Shown piece after piece: positions 47,017-56,715 of a DNA stretch of 64,000 nucleotides. The notes below the pieces were generated by a model. That model searched no databases. It had not been told where the DNA came from and saw only the letters and a list, made by a program, of their open reading frames with translations. This stretch comes from Schaalia hyovaginalis. GTDB taxonomy: Bacteria; Actinomycetota; Actinomycetes; Actinomycetales; Actinomycetaceae. The stretch lies in NCBI RefSeq assembly GCF_014208035.1, contig NZ_JACHMK010000001.1, positions 1,798,001 through 1,862,000 of the forward strand. The letters run 5' to 3'. Positions within the stretch are counted from its first letter, which is position 1; every line of letters starts with the position of its first letter. The translations under genes were made by a program, and so were the position numbers.

Positions 47017-47091
47017 AGAATATGACGTAAGGCGCATCACAGGGAACGTTGAATAGATCTCGATTCGGTAACGTTTCGAGCTGAGGGAGTA

Positions 47092-48138
47092 TCAGTCGCG
47101 AATTGACGTCGGGACACCGGTGGAGTCGCGAGCGACGAGTTTCGGAGCCAGCATCGTCGCATCGACTTCATAGGCGCGCCCTAACAGTCGGCACGCGGCC
47201 GCGACTCCAATCTCGAATGACGGCTGATGGACGGTCGTTAGTGAAGGTCGGAGAGCCGGAGCGAAGTCGACATCGTCGTACCCAACGACGGAAAGATCCT
47301 GAGGAATAGTGACACGCGCCTCATCACAGGCAAGGATGACGCCAAGCGCCGTGACATCGTTCGCACATAGGACTGCTGTCGCTTCACCTTCGGCAAGAAT
47401 CCGCTTCGCTGCGATCTTGCCTTCTGCAACGGTTAGATCAGCAACGCTGATCTCCTTGAGGACCTTTGAGGGTCTAAGGCCTCTTGCTTCGATTGCTCGG
47501 CGCACGCCCTCAAGACGATTCGCGCACCAAGGAACGAAGTGCGGACCGTTGATGAAGCAGATCGACCTATGACCCAGCTCGAGAAGGTGCTCCATCGCCA
47601 ACCGCGCGCCCGTCACGTCATCAGATCCAACAGCAGCCCTGTCAGTTCCCTGTTCAGCGGGTTTGATAGTGACGATCCCGTAGGTGCATCTTTCAAACTC
47701 CTGCCATTCCATCGCGGACTCGGAGATGGGGACGTGGATAAGACCGTCAACCCCCTGACTTCGATGCGCACGAAGGATCGATCGTTGGCGCTTTCGATCT
47801 TGGTGCGTCGAACTGACAAGCATCGACAGTCCTTCTGCCTCGATAATTGACTCAACGCCTCGCAGAACCGATGCCCAATAGGGGTTTCCTACATCTGGCA
47901 CGACAACACCGATCTGCTTGGATCGATGTCCCCTCAACTGACCCGCGGCAATCGATGGCACGAATCCCAGAGCATCGATCGCGCCCTGGACTCTCAACCG
48001 CGTCTGTTCACTGACAGTCTCGGGGCGATTTAGAACGTTGGAAACGGTGCCTGTGGATACACCAGCAGCAGCGGCAACTTGCCGAACGCCGACGAATTGA
48101 AACCCTTTGCCACCCCCACTGGACTTTCGAGCATTCAT
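47092..48138 (-). CDS. LacI-family transcriptional regulator of the sugar operon
   Basis: This 348-residue repressor has an N-terminal helix-turn-helix (VGVRQVAAAAGVSTGTVSNV, residues 16-35) followed by the hinge helix region (LGFVPSIAAGQLRGHRSKQIGVVVPD). The sugar-binding domain follows (NPYWASVLRGVE, DGLIHVPISES, VGSDDVTGARLAMEHLLELGHR, AVLCANDVTALGVI, SVVGYDDVDFA). It should release the operator when a sugar binds. Palindromes of the same core lie before the operon and in its own promoter, so autoregulation is likely. It is transcribed in the same direction as the operon it controls. Confidence 0.88.
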   Translation of the reverse strand: MNARKSSGGGKGFQFVGVRQVAAAAGVSTGTVSNVLNRPETVSEQTRLRVQGAIDALGFVPSIAAGQLRGHRSKQIGVVVPDVGNPYWASVLRGVESIIEAEGLSMLVSSTHQDRKRQRSILRAHRSQGVDGLIHVPISESAMEWQEFERCTYGIVTIKPAEQGTDRAAVGSDDVTGARLAMEHLLELGHRSICFINGPHFVPWCANRLEGVRRAIEARGLRPSKVLKEISVADLTVAEGKIAAKRILAEGEATAVLCANDVTALGVILACDEARVTIPQDLSVVGYDDVDFAPALRPSLTTVHQPSFEIGVAAACRLLGRAYEVDATMLAPKLVARDSTGVPTSIRD

Positions 48139-48160
48139 GCCGTATCCCCCGCGCCGATTC

Positions 48161-48173
48161 TAAACCGGTTCAA
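48161..48173 (-). promoter_or_regulatory. LacI-type operator before the regulator gene
   Basis: TAAACCGGTTCAA is one mismatch from the TGAACCGGTTCA palindromes of the sugar operon. It lies 23 bases before the regulator start, suited to autorepression. Confidence 0.7.
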
Positions 48174-48216
48174 CGATAGTGGACACGAGGCATCATTGAA
48201 GACACGGCCGCGCCTT

Positions 48217-49833
48217 CTACTCCTGAAGGAGCGAGGTCGCCCCGGAGTGGAGCAGCCCCCACCAGTAGGCGTTGAAGAGCGCCTCCCAGGATGCCTCGAT
48301 GACGTCGGTGCCGATGCCGACCGTCGACCATGCGCGCCGGCCGTCCGTCATCTCGATGAGGACGCGGATCGTCGCGTCCGTGCCCGCGCGGTCCTCGTCG
48401 AGGATGCGGACCTTGAAGTCGGTGAGTTCGAAATTCGCGCACACCGGGTAGTCGCGGGTCATGACGTGGCGCAGCGCGCGGTCGAGGGCGTTGACCGGGC
48501 CGTTGCCCTCCGCGGTGCGGATGTGGCGCCGATCCGTGTGGATCTTCACCGTCGCCTCGGTCGCAGCGTAGGGCTCGCCCTGCACCTCGGCGATCTCCTG
48601 GGTCGTGACCTTCCACGACTCGACGCGCAGGAACCTCGGAAGGCGTCCCAATTCCGACAGGGCGAGGAGCTCGAAAGAGGCGTCCGCCGCATCGTAGGTG
48701 TAGCCCTCGGCCTCGCGCTCCTTGACCTTCTGGGCGAGGATCGCCGCCGCGTTCGGCACGGAGGTGAGGTCGATGCCCAGTTCCTCGGCCTTGAGCTCGA
48801 TCGAGGACCTGCCCGCCATCTCCGAAACGAGCATCCGCATCCCGTTCCCGACGACCGCCGGATCGATGTGCTGATACAAGTCGGGGTCGACGCGGATCGC
48901 GGAGGCGTGAAGCCCCGCCTTGTGGGCGAAGGCCGACTGCCCGACGTAGGGGTCGCGCGCGAAGGGCGGGATGTTGACGAGCTCGGCCATGCGATGCGAC
49001 ACGGAGTCCAAGGACCCCATCGAAGCGGGCGGAATGACGTCGTATCCGAGCTTGAGCTGGAGGTTCGCCGCGCAGGTCAGGATGTTCGCGTTGCCCGTGC
49101 GCTCACCGTAGCCGTTCACCGTGCCCTGGACGTGCCGCGCCCCGGCCTCGACCGCCGCGATCGCATTCGCGACCGCGCAGCCGGTGTCGTTGTGGGTGTG
49201 GATCCCGAGAACGCACCCGGTGGAACCGGCCTCGTCGAGGAGGCTGCGGGCGCGCCGCGTCACCTCGCCGATCACGGAGGGCAGGTTCCCGCCGTTCGTA
49301 TCGCAGGGGATCACGGCGACGGCCCCGGCCCGGGCCGCCTCGAGCATGACCGTCATGCCGTAGTCCGCATCGAAGGCCAGGCCGTCGAAGAAGTGCTCGA
49401 GGTCGACCATGACGTCCACGCCCTCGGCGGTGAGGTACTCGACGGTGTCGCGGACCATCCGGAGGTTCTCCTCGACGGTGGTGCGCAGGGCCCTCGTCAC
49501 GTGCCGCGGGTCCGACTTCGCGACCAGGGTGATCACGGAGGCGCCCGATCGCAGCAGCGCCGCGACCTGAGGGTCCTCGGCGGCCCGGACACCGGCCTTG
49601 GTCGTCGCGCCGAAGGCCGCGAGCCTCGCGTGGTGGAGCTTGACGTTGCGGGCCCGCTCGAAGAAGGCCGTGTCCTTCGGGATCGCGCCCGGCCAACCGC
49701 CCTCGATGTAGTCGACGCCGAGGTCGTCGAGGATCGCGAGCGCGGCGATCTTGTCGGAGACCGTGAGGGAGATGCCCTCCTGCTGGGCGCCGTCACGCAG
49801 CGTGGTGTCGTAGATGGCGACGTGGTCCTTCAC
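48217..49833 (-). CDS. cimA: Citramalate synthase
   Basis: The enzyme condenses pyruvate and acetyl-CoA to (R)-citramalate, the entry to threonine-independent isoleucine synthesis. Its 538 residues contain YDTTLRDGAQQEGISLTV, VDYIEGGWPGAIPKDTAFF, HTHNDTGCAVANAIAAVEAGA with the metal-binding His pair, VNGYGERTGNAN, and a C-terminal LeuA-type regulatory domain from about residue 390. EGGWPG and the overall pattern point to CimA rather than 2-isopropylmalate synthase. It lies 12 bases after ilvD on the same strand. LeuCD and LeuB, also in this window, would carry citramalate to 2-oxobutyrate. Confidence 0.9.
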   Translation of the reverse strand: MKDHVAIYDTTLRDGAQQEGISLTVSDKIAALAILDDLGVDYIEGGWPGAIPKDTAFFERARNVKLHHARLAAFGATTKAGVRAAEDPQVAALLRSGASVITLVAKSDPRHVTRALRTTVEENLRMVRDTVEYLTAEGVDVMVDLEHFFDGLAFDADYGMTVMLEAARAGAVAVIPCDTNGGNLPSVIGEVTRRARSLLDEAGSTGCVLGIHTHNDTGCAVANAIAAVEAGARHVQGTVNGYGERTGNANILTCAANLQLKLGYDVIPPASMGSLDSVSHRMAELVNIPPFARDPYVGQSAFAHKAGLHASAIRVDPDLYQHIDPAVVGNGMRMLVSEMAGRSSIELKAEELGIDLTSVPNAAAILAQKVKEREAEGYTYDAADASFELLALSELGRLPRFLRVESWKVTTQEIAEVQGEPYAATEATVKIHTDRRHIRTAEGNGPVNALDRALRHVMTRDYPVCANFELTDFKVRILDEDRAGTDATIRVLIEMTDGRRAWSTVGIGTDVIEASWEALFNAYWWGLLHSGATSLLQE

Positions 49834-49845
49834 GATCGGCTCCTT

Positions 49846-51717
49846 TCAGCGGAGCACCCGCGACACGTCGCGCGCCGCGCCCTTGGAGGCCGACATCGCG
49901 GTGGCCGCGTAGAGCTGGAGTGCGGGGGAGACGACGCGGTCGCGGTTCCTCGGGGTCCACGGGTGCTCGCGCGCCTCCTGGGCGATGCGGCGGGCTTCGA
50001 TCTCGTCTGCGGGGACGTCGAGTTCGAGGCGCCCCTCGTCGACGTCGATGATGATGCGATCGCCGTCCTCGATGAGGCCGATGAGCCCGCCGTCCGCCGC
50101 CTCCGGGGAGATGTGCCCGACGGAGATGCCCGAGGTGCCGCCCGAGAAGCGGCCATCGGTGATGAGCGCGCACGCCTTGCCCAGGCCGCGGCCCTTGAGG
50201 AAGGAGGTCGGGTAGAGCATCTCCTGCATTCCGGGGCCCCCGGCGGGGCCCTCGTAGCGGATGACGACGACGTCGCCGGCCTCGACCGTCTTGTCGAGGA
50301 TCTTCTCGATGGCCTCCTCCTGGGATTCCATCACGCGGGCGGAGCCCTCGAAGTGGAAGAGCTCCGGATCGATGCCGGCGGCCTTGATGATCGCGCCCTC
50401 AGGGGCGAGATTGCCGAAGAGGACCGTCAAGCCGCCGTTCGCGGTGTAGGCGTGCTCGACGTCGCGGATGCAGCCCTTCTCGGCGTCGAGGTCGAGTTCG
50501 GCCCACTTGTTCGAGGTCGAGAAGGCCTCGGCGGTCCGCACGTCGCCGGGCGCCGCCCTCCACAGTTCGATCGCCTCGGGGGCGACGCTCGGAGACTTCG
50601 GATCCCAGCGCGCGAGCCATTCCTCGAGGGAGGGCGAGTGGATCGAATGGACCGAGTGGGTGAGCAGTCCGGCCCGGTCGAGCTCGCCGAGGATGCGGGG
50701 GATGCCGCCGGCCCGGTGGACGTCCTCCATGTGGTAGTCGTTGTGATTCGGCGCGACCTTCGACAGGCAGGGGACGGTCTTGCCGAGTTCGGCGATGTCG
50801 CCGAGGTCGAAGCCGACCCCGCCCTCGTGCGCGACGGCGAGGAGGTGGAGGACGGTGTTCGAGGAGCCGCCCATCGCCATGTCGAGGGTCATCGCGTTGC
50901 GGAAGGCGTCGACGCTCGCGATCGAGCGCGGCAGAACCGAGTCATCCTCCTCCTCGTAGTAGCGCCTGCACAGGTCGACGATGAGTTCGCCCGCGCGGGT
51001 GAAGAGGGCGCGGCGCGCCACCTGGGTGGCCAGCGTCGAGCCGTTGCCCGGGAGGGACAGGCCGAGGGCCTCGGTGAGGCAGTTCATCGAGTTCGCGGTG
51101 AACATTCCCGAGCAGGAGCCGCAGGTCGGGCACGCGGCCTTCTCGATCGCGAGGAGGTCCTCGTCGGAGACCTCGTCATTCGCCGTCGCGTTCATCACCG
51201 TGATGAGGTTGCCGTGACCGGTGGTCGCCGGTCCGATGATCGCCGCGGGATCGATGTTCTTCCCGGCCTCCATCGGCCCGCCGGAGACGAAGACGACGGG
51301 GATGTTGAGGCGCATCGCGGCGATGAGCATGCCGGGTGTGATCTTGTCGCAGTTCGAGATGCACACCATCGCGTCGGCGCAGTGGGCGTTCACCATGTAT
51401 TCGACCGAATCGGCGATGACCTCGCGCGAGGGCAGCGAGTAGAGCATGCCCGTGTGCCCCATCGCGATGCCGTCGTCGACGGCGATGGTGTTCATCTCCT
51501 TCGCCACGCCGCCCGCGGAGCGGATCGCGTCGGAGACGAGCCTGCCGACGTCGCGCAGGTGGACGTGGCCGGGAACGAACTCGGTGAAGGAGTTGACGAC
51601 CGCGATGATCGGCTTGCCGAAGTCCTCATCGGTCATCCCGGTCGCCCGCCAGAGCGAGCGTGCGCCCGCCATGTTGCGTCCCTGCGTCGATGTCGCCGAG
51701 CGAAGCTGCCTGCTCAT
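49846..51717 (-). CDS. ilvD: Dihydroxy-acid dehydratase
   Basis: This Fe-S enzyme dehydrates dihydroxy acids in valine and isoleucine synthesis. Its 623 residues show [30 protein letters not shown] and [25 protein letters not shown] with the cluster cysteines, then [12 protein letters not shown] and [23 protein letters not shown]. The start MSRQLRS was chosen because of the AGGAGG ribosome site a few bases upstream. cimA follows in the same transcript. The upstream gap 51718-51904 must hold the promoter, but no clear leader was found. Confidence 0.95.
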   Translation of the reverse strand: MSRQLRSATSTQGRNMAGARSLWRATGMTDEDFGKPIIAVVNSFTEFVPGHVHLRDVGRLVSDAIRSAGGVAKEMNTIAVDDGIAMGHTGMLYSLPSREVIADSVEYMVNAHCADAMVCISNCDKITPGMLIAAMRLNIPVVFVSGGPMEAGKNIDPAAIIGPATTGHGNLITVMNATANDEVSDEDLLAIEKAACPTCGSCSGMFTANSMNCLTEALGLSLPGNGSTLATQVARRALFTRAGELIVDLCRRYYEEEDDSVLPRSIASVDAFRNAMTLDMAMGGSSNTVLHLLAVAHEGGVGFDLGDIAELGKTVPCLSKVAPNHNDYHMEDVHRAGGIPRILGELDRAGLLTHSVHSIHSPSLEEWLARWDPKSPSVAPEAIELWRAAPGDVRTAEAFSTSNKWAELDLDAEKGCIRDVEHAYTANGGLTVLFGNLAPEGAIIKAAGIDPELFHFEGSARVMESQEEAIEKILDKTVEAGDVVVIRYEGPAGGPGMQEMLYPTSFLKGRGLGKACALITDGRFSGGTSGISVGHISPEAADGGLIGLIEDGDRIIIDVDEGRLELDVPADEIEARRIAQEAREHPWTPRNRDRVVSPALQLYAATAMSASKGAARDVSRVLR

Positions 51718-51904
51718 GAAAGTCCTCCTGAGTTCATCCGGGCCCCAGCCTAGGAGTTGGGAAAAGGGCTTCGCCGAAGGCTCCGGAAGATGGACGGGGC
51801 TCCGCGATTCTGTTGCAATCGTCCCGAGGGCGGACAGCCGCTTTCGCGAGGGCACCGGGGACGTAGTCTTCGAGCAACGCGGTCGTCCCACGAAAGGTCC
51901 AGCG

Positions 51905-53098
51905 ATGACAATCCGCACCACGCATGTCGGCTCCCTGCCCCGCACCGAGCGCCTCATCGAGGCCAATCGCGAGCGTCGAGCCGGTTCTCTCGACGAACAG
52001 GGGTTCACCGCTGTCCTCCAGGAGGAGGTCAACGGCGTCGTGGCCCGTCAGGCCGGGCTCGGCCTGACGATCCTCAACGACGGCGAGTACGGGCACGCCA
52101 TGATCGACAACGTCGACTACGGCGCCTGGTGGACCTACTCCTTCTCCCGCTTCTCGGGGCTCTCCCTCGAAGACATCGCCCGCTTCGACGTCAAGCCCCC
52201 GGCCGGCCGTGAAGGCCGTCTCTCCTACTCCTCCTTCGCCGAGCGCCGCGACTGGAACCTGTTCGCCGATGCCTACTGCGACCCCGAGTCGGGCATCCAC
52301 ATCGCGAACAAGAACCCCGTCGCGTTCCCGACGATCACCTCCGCGATCGCCTACATCGGCGAGGAGGCCGTCGATCGGGACATCGCCGGCACGAAGGCCG
52401 CCCTCGAGGCCGCGGACCGTCCGGTCTCGGACGGCTTCGTCGCCGCCCTCTCCCCCGGTTCGGCCGCCCGCATCGCCAACGCCCACTACGAGGACGATGA
52501 AGCCGTCGTCTGGGCCTTCGCCGAGGGCCTGCGCGAGGAGTACAGGCGGATCACCGATGCGGGCCTCACCGTCCAGATCGACGCCCCCGACCTCGCCGAG
52601 GGATGGGACCAGTTCGCCGTCGAGCCGGCCCTCGAGGACTACCGCGCCTTCCAGCGGGTCCGCATCGAGGCCCTCAATCACGCCCTCGAGGGCATCGACC
52701 CCGCCCTCGTCCGCTACCACGTCTGCTGGGGATCCTGGCACGGCCCGCACACGACGGACATCCCCTTCAAGGACATCGTCGACCTCGCCCTCGAGGTGAA
52801 CGCGAACGGCCTGACCTTCGAGGCCGCGAACGCGCGCCATGCTCACGAGTGGACGATCTGGAAGGACATCGATCTGGCCGAGGGCAAGTACCTCATCCCC
52901 GGGGTCGTCTCGCATTCAACGAACGTCGTCGAGCACCCCGAGCTCGTCGCGCAGCGCATCCGCCAGTTCGCAGACATCGTCGGGGACGAGCGCGTCGTCG
53001 CGTCGACCGACTGCGGTCTCGGCGGGCGCATCTACCCCTCGATCGCCTGGGCGAAGCTCGCCGCTCTCACCGAAGGGGCTCGCCTCGCCTCGAAGTGA
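51905..53098 (+). CDS. MetE C-terminal-like protein (cobalamin-independent methionine synthase II family)
   Basis: This 397-residue stand-alone protein has the fold of the catalytic half of Met[14 protein letters not shown] is the family start. The zinc and substrate region appears as [19 protein letters not shown], and [19 protein letters not shown] carries the late Cys ligand. [19 protein letters not shown] lies in the substrate pocket. The N-terminal half of MetE is missing, as usual in this family, whose members act on methyl or alkyl transfers to thiols. The exact acceptor is unknown. It overlaps the ABC exporter gene tail to tail by 32 bases. Confidence 0.8.
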   Translation: MTIRTTHVGSLPRTERLIEANRERRAGSLDEQGFTAVLQEEVNGVVARQAGLGLTILNDGEYGHAMIDNVDYGAWWTYSFSRFSGLSLEDIARFDVKPPAGREGRLSYSSFAERRDWNLFADAYCDPESGIHIANKNPVAFPTITSAIAYIGEEAVDRDIAGTKAALEAADRPVSDGFVAALSPGSAARIANAHYEDDEAVVWAFAEGLREEYRRITDAGLTVQIDAPDLAEGWDQFAVEPALEDYRAFQRVRIEALNHALEGIDPALVRYHVCWGSWHGPHTTDIPFKDIVDLALEVNANGLTFEAANARHAHEWTIWKDIDLAEGKYLIPGVVSHSTNVVEHPELVAQRIRQFADIVGDERVVASTDCGLGGRIYPSIAWAKLAALTEGARLASK

Positions 53099-54914
53099 GG
53101 CTCTCACGAGCGTCTTCAGGACCGTCCTGCCTCGCGACGAGCGCGGCAAGAGCCCCGTCCCCTGCGATGAGCTCCTCGTAGGTCCCGGATTCGACGACCC
53201 GCCCGGAGTCCATGACGATGATCTGATCGGCCCCGACGACCGTGGAGATCCGGTGGGCGATGACGATGAGCGTGCGTCCGCGCGTCGCCTCCCGGATCCC
53301 TTCGAGGACGAGCCGTTCCGTGCTCGCATCGAGCTGCGATGTCGCTTCGTCGAGCAGGGTGATCGGGGCCTGCCGCAGGAGGGTGCGTGCGAGTGTGAGG
53401 CGTTGGCGCTGCCCGCCGGAGAGTCGTTCCCCCATGTTGCCTACGACGGTGTCGATCCCTTCGGGCTCTTGGGCGATCCAGTCCGACAATCCGGCCATTC
53501 GCAGCGCCTCGTGGAGCTCCTCCTCGGAGGCCTCGGGTTCGGCGAGGAGGAGGTTGGCCCGCACCGTGTCGTTGAAGAGGTAGGGGCGCTGGGTCGCCGA
53601 GGCGATGACTGAGCGGAGGCTCGCGAGCCCGATCCGGCGCGCATCGACTCCCCCGATCCGCACGGCGCCCGAATCCGGATCCCACGTGCGAGTGAGGAGG
53701 CCCGCGATCGTCGACTTCCCCGAACCCGATGCGCCGACGATCGCGGTGAAGGAGCCCGGGGCGATCGAGAGCGAGACCGCGTGGAGCACTTCGGGCCGAC
53801 GGGCCCCCTCGTTCGGCTCGTCGAGGAGGGGGTACGTGAAGGAGACCGAGTCGACCTCGATTCCCGTGTCCGCGCCCGCCTCACGGTGATCGGGGGCGTC
53901 GACGACGAGGGGCGTCCGCTCGGTGATGGCGAAGACCCGTTCGGCCGAGGCGAAGGCCTGGTCGAGGTCCGCCATGAAGTCCTCGACCGCGATGACCGAT
54001 GCGAAGGAGCCCAGGGCGATGCCCAGGGCGAGCCCCAGGCTGTCCAGCTCGAGCCGTCCCTGGGAATGCAGGCTGATCCCGGTCATTGCGAGAACGATCA
54101 TGGACAGGGCGAGCACCGTCTGGTTGAGGCCGCGTCGCGCGGCGATCCTTCGGCCGATGATGCCGGTCTGTTCGCCGATTCGCTCCTCGATGCGCTCCAT
54201 CTCGCGGAGCCGGGGATCCTCGATTCCGAAGGCGAGGACCTCGCGGACGCCCTGAACGGAGTCTGCGACGTGGGCTGCAAGTCGGCCTCGTTCGGCGCGC
54301 AGCTCGCGAGCAGCGGCATCGGTGCGCCCGACGCCGAGACGGGGCACGATGAGGCCTGCGAGGACGAGGAAGGGGAGGAGGACGATGGCGAGCCACCAGG
54401 AGGTCGCGACTCCCATCCATGCCAGGGCGATGGCCGGGACGAGGATCGCGGTCGTCGCGGGCGCGAGGGTGTGCGCGAAGAAGACCTCGATCCTATCGAT
54501 GTCCTTGGTGACTCGATTGAGCAGGTCTCCGGAGTCTCGTCCTTCCGTGAAGGCGGGAGCCTGGGGTTCGAGACGGTCGTAGAAGTGGTTGCGCAGGATC
54601 GCGAGCGAGTGGAAGGCGACGAAATGCCCCGCGAACTGTTCGAGATAGCGTGCCAGTCCTTTGAGAAGCGAGAGCGCGATCATCGCTCCCGCGATCGGCG
54701 CGAGGCCCTTCAAGGGGGTGGTCCCGGTGGGGATCGCGACGACGGCCCATCCCGCGAGCCCGAAGATCCCAATGCCGAGGAGCAGGAAGAGCGTTCTGGC
54801 GAGGATCGAGAGTCCGAGAGGGGCGAGGACGCGCCGCGTGACGCGGAGGAGTTTCCTCGCGAGGGCGGGTCGGCTGAATCCTTCTCGCCCCGATGATGCG
54901 TGCGTCGGCGTCAC
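53067..54914 (-). CDS. ABC exporter half-transporter, second of a heterodimer
   Basis: This 615-residue protein has six membrane helices fused to an ATPase. The membrane domain contains SGDLLNRVTKDIDRIEVFFAH. The ATPase has Walker A IVGASGSGKSTIAGLL, signature RLSGGQRQRLTLARTL, Walker B ITLLDEATSQLD and IAHRISTV, all intact. It resembles CydC and siderophore-type exporters (IrtAB/YbtPQ group). The start overlaps the partner's stop by four bases. The substrate is unknown; a possible iron box lies before the partner gene. Confidence 0.8.
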   Translation of the reverse strand: MTPTHASSGREGFSRPALARKLLRVTRRVLAPLGLSILARTLFLLLGIGIFGLAGWAVVAIPTGTTPLKGLAPIAGAMIALSLLKGLARYLEQFAGHFVAFHSLAILRNHFYDRLEPQAPAFTEGRDSGDLLNRVTKDIDRIEVFFAHTLAPATTAILVPAIALAWMGVATSWWLAIVLLPFLVLAGLIVPRLGVGRTDAAARELRAERGRLAAHVADSVQGVREVLAFGIEDPRLREMERIEERIGEQTGIIGRRIAARRGLNQTVLALSMIVLAMTGISLHSQGRLELDSLGLALGIALGSFASVIAVEDFMADLDQAFASAERVFAITERTPLVVDAPDHREAGADTGIEVDSVSFTYPLLDEPNEGARRPEVLHAVSLSIAPGSFTAIVGASGSGKSTIAGLLTRTWDPDSGAVRIGGVDARRIGLASLRSVIASATQRPYLFNDTVRANLLLAEPEASEEELHEALRMAGLSDWIAQEPEGIDTVVGNMGERLSGGQRQRLTLARTLLRQAPITLLDEATSQLDASTERLVLEGIREATRGRTLIVIAHRISTVVGADQIIVMDSGRVVESGTYEELIAGDGALAALVARQDGPEDARESLTSRRGEPLR

Positions 54915-56530
54915 CGCAGTGCTCCTTCGTGCAGTTCGACGCGTCGGTCCGCGTTGTCGATGGTCGCCTGCCGGTGGGAGATCGTGAGCGCGGTGCGCCC
55001 GCGCGTCGCCGCCTCGAGTGCGGCGAGGATCGCCTGTTCGCTCGCGAGATCGACGTGGGCGGTGGGCTCGTCGAGGATGAGGATCGGCGCATCCTTGAGC
55101 AGTGCTCTCGCGATGGCGACGCGCTGCGCTTCACCTCCGGAGAGCGCCAGGCCCCTCGACCCGACGCGGGTGTCGAGTCCTTCCGGCAGCCTCGCCATGA
55201 GGTCATCGAGCTCGGCGGTCTTCAGAGCGGCGAGCAGTTCTTCGTCGGCGGCGTGGGGGGACGCGAGGAGGAGATTGTCTCGGAGGCTCCCGCTGAACAG
55301 GTAGGTCGTCTGTTCGACGACTGCGATGCGCGAGCGCGCCCAGGAGAGCGGCACCTTCCTGAGGTTCTCGCCCTCGATGAGGATCCGTCCCGAGTCCGGG
55401 CGGCGATCGCCCTGGAGGAGCGCGCTGAGGGTCGATTTTCCTGCGCCGGAGGGGCCCGCGAGCGCGACTTTCTCCCCTGCGCGAAGCTCCAGGTCCGCAT
55501 GTTCGAGGATCGGGATCTGCCCGTCGTAGCTGAAGGAGACGTCGTCGATTCGCAGTGCGCCGGGGTCGGACGGACGGGTGGGGGCGCGGACGCCGGCCTC
55601 GTCCACGGATGCGGGGACGAGTGCGGTGAAGCGGGAGATCTCCTTGCCCGCCGCGATGCCGCCCATTCCGATGTAGAAGAACTGGCCGATCCGGTCGAGG
55701 GGATCGAGCATGATCGTCGAGAGGAGGACGAGGGCGAGGCCTTGGCCGGGTGAGAGGGCCCCCAACGAGGACCTCGCAAGAGCGAGGAGGGTCGCTCCGG
55801 TGATCATTCCGAGGGTGAACACGGAGTCGATGACGAGGAGGACGAGTTGGTTGCCGGCGAGGTAGCTCATGACTTTCGAGCGGACCTCTTCCGCGGCTCG
55901 CGCGAGTTCCTCCCCCATTCGTCTGCCCGCGTTCATGAGGACGAGGGAGCCGAGTCCTTGGATGGCGTCGAGCTCTTGGGCGGCGAGTGCGCGCGATGCG
56001 TTCCGGTAGCGGCGTGAAACGGGCCTGAAACCCCTGTGGAATGCGAGGACGGATGCGGGGACGAGGGGGATCGAGAGGGAAAGGAGGCCTGCGCTCAGGG
56101 GATCGAGGAAGAGCGCCACGATGATGACGATCAGGACGGGGGTCGTGAGCGAGGCGATCATCGAGGCGATGAAGGTCGCGCGGTAGACGGCATTGCGCTC
56201 GACTCCGTCGGTCGCGGTGTTGATGATCCTTCCCGCGCGTGCGCCGGCGCGTTCCGAGGGGCCGAGGGCGAAGACATGGGCGATGATCGATCGGCGGGTC
56301 TTCGCCTCCTGCGGGGCGATCGCCGCCGCGCCGAGCGAGGATGCCGCCCAGGCGCACAGGCCGGTAAGGAGAGCCGCCGCGATCGCCTCGGGCACGCGGT
56401 TCCAGGGCTCGCCTTGGAGTGCGGCGTCGAGTCCTCCGCCGAGGATCAGGTAGACGCCGGCGAGGGCGAGGGACGAGGACCATGACAGGATGACAATCAG
56501 GCTGTTTCGCACCCGGACCACCTTCCGCAT
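54911..56530 (-). CDS. ABC exporter half-transporter, first of a heterodimer
   Basis: This 539-residue membrane-plus-ATPase protein has GRIINTATDGVERNAVYRAT in the coupling region, Walker A LAGPSGAGKSTLSALL, signature ALSGGEAQRVAIARALL, Walker B ILILDEPTAHVD and TISHRQATI. Both ATP sites of the pair look functional. The layout resembles CydD. It is the first gene of the pair. CTTAGGTGCAACTAAG lies eight bases upstream and could tie expression to iron, which would favour a siderophore or metal role. No cytochrome bd genes are near. Confidence 0.8.
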   Translation of the reverse strand: MRKVVRVRNSLIVILSWSSSLALAGVYLILGGGLDAALQGEPWNRVPEAIAAALLTGLCAWAASSLGAAAIAPQEAKTRRSIIAHVFALGPSERAGARAGRIINTATDGVERNAVYRATFIASMIASLTTPVLIVIIVALFLDPLSAGLLSLSIPLVPASVLAFHRGFRPVSRRYRNASRALAAQELDAIQGLGSLVLMNAGRRMGEELARAAEEVRSKVMSYLAGNQLVLLVIDSVFTLGMITGATLLALARSSLGALSPGQGLALVLLSTIMLDPLDRIGQFFYIGMGGIAAGKEISRFTALVPASVDEAGVRAPTRPSDPGALRIDDVSFSYDGQIPILEHADLELRAGEKVALAGPSGAGKSTLSALLQGDRRPDSGRILIEGENLRKVPLSWARSRIAVVEQTTYLFSGSLRDNLLLASPHAADEELLAALKTAELDDLMARLPEGLDTRVGSRGLALSGGEAQRVAIARALLKDAPILILDEPTAHVDLASEQAILAALEAATRGRTALTISHRQATIDNADRRVELHEGALR

Positions 56531-56537
56531 CAGTCAG

Positions 56538-56553
56538 CTTAGGTGCAACTAAG
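56538..56553 (-). promoter_or_regulatory. Possible iron-box-like palindrome before the ABC exporter
   Basis: CTTAGGTGCAACTAAG is an inverted repeat (CTTAG...CTAAG). It shares TTAGGT and CTAA with the DtxR/IdeR consensus but misses the centre. It overlaps the presumed start region of the exporter transcript. Confidence 0.35.
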
Positions 56554-56665
56554 TAAGTTTATGACATTATGTCTGATCCTGCTCCCCTTCGCCCCTGACT
56601 CGAAAACGATCCCCGTTCATCCGATTCTCCCCAGTCGTCGGGAAGGGCCTCCATCGGCCGATGAA

Positions 56666-56697
56666 GGAGCACCCCCACCCGATGGCGGGGGCGCTCC
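56666..56697 (-). terminator. Terminator of ilvE
   Basis: GGAGC-A-CCCCC pairs with GGGGG-C-GCTCC around a short loop, 19 bases after the ilvE stop. No long T-run is present. Confidence 0.65.
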
Positions 56698-56715
56698 TCG
56701 TCGCGCGATGCCCGA

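Noticed and set aside
48079..51753. A very long open frame on the plus strand opposite cimA and ilvD
   Set aside because: It is antisense to two well-conserved genes. Its product is a low-complexity string rich in Arg, Gly, Asp and Val, as expected from the complementary strand of GC-rich coding DNA.
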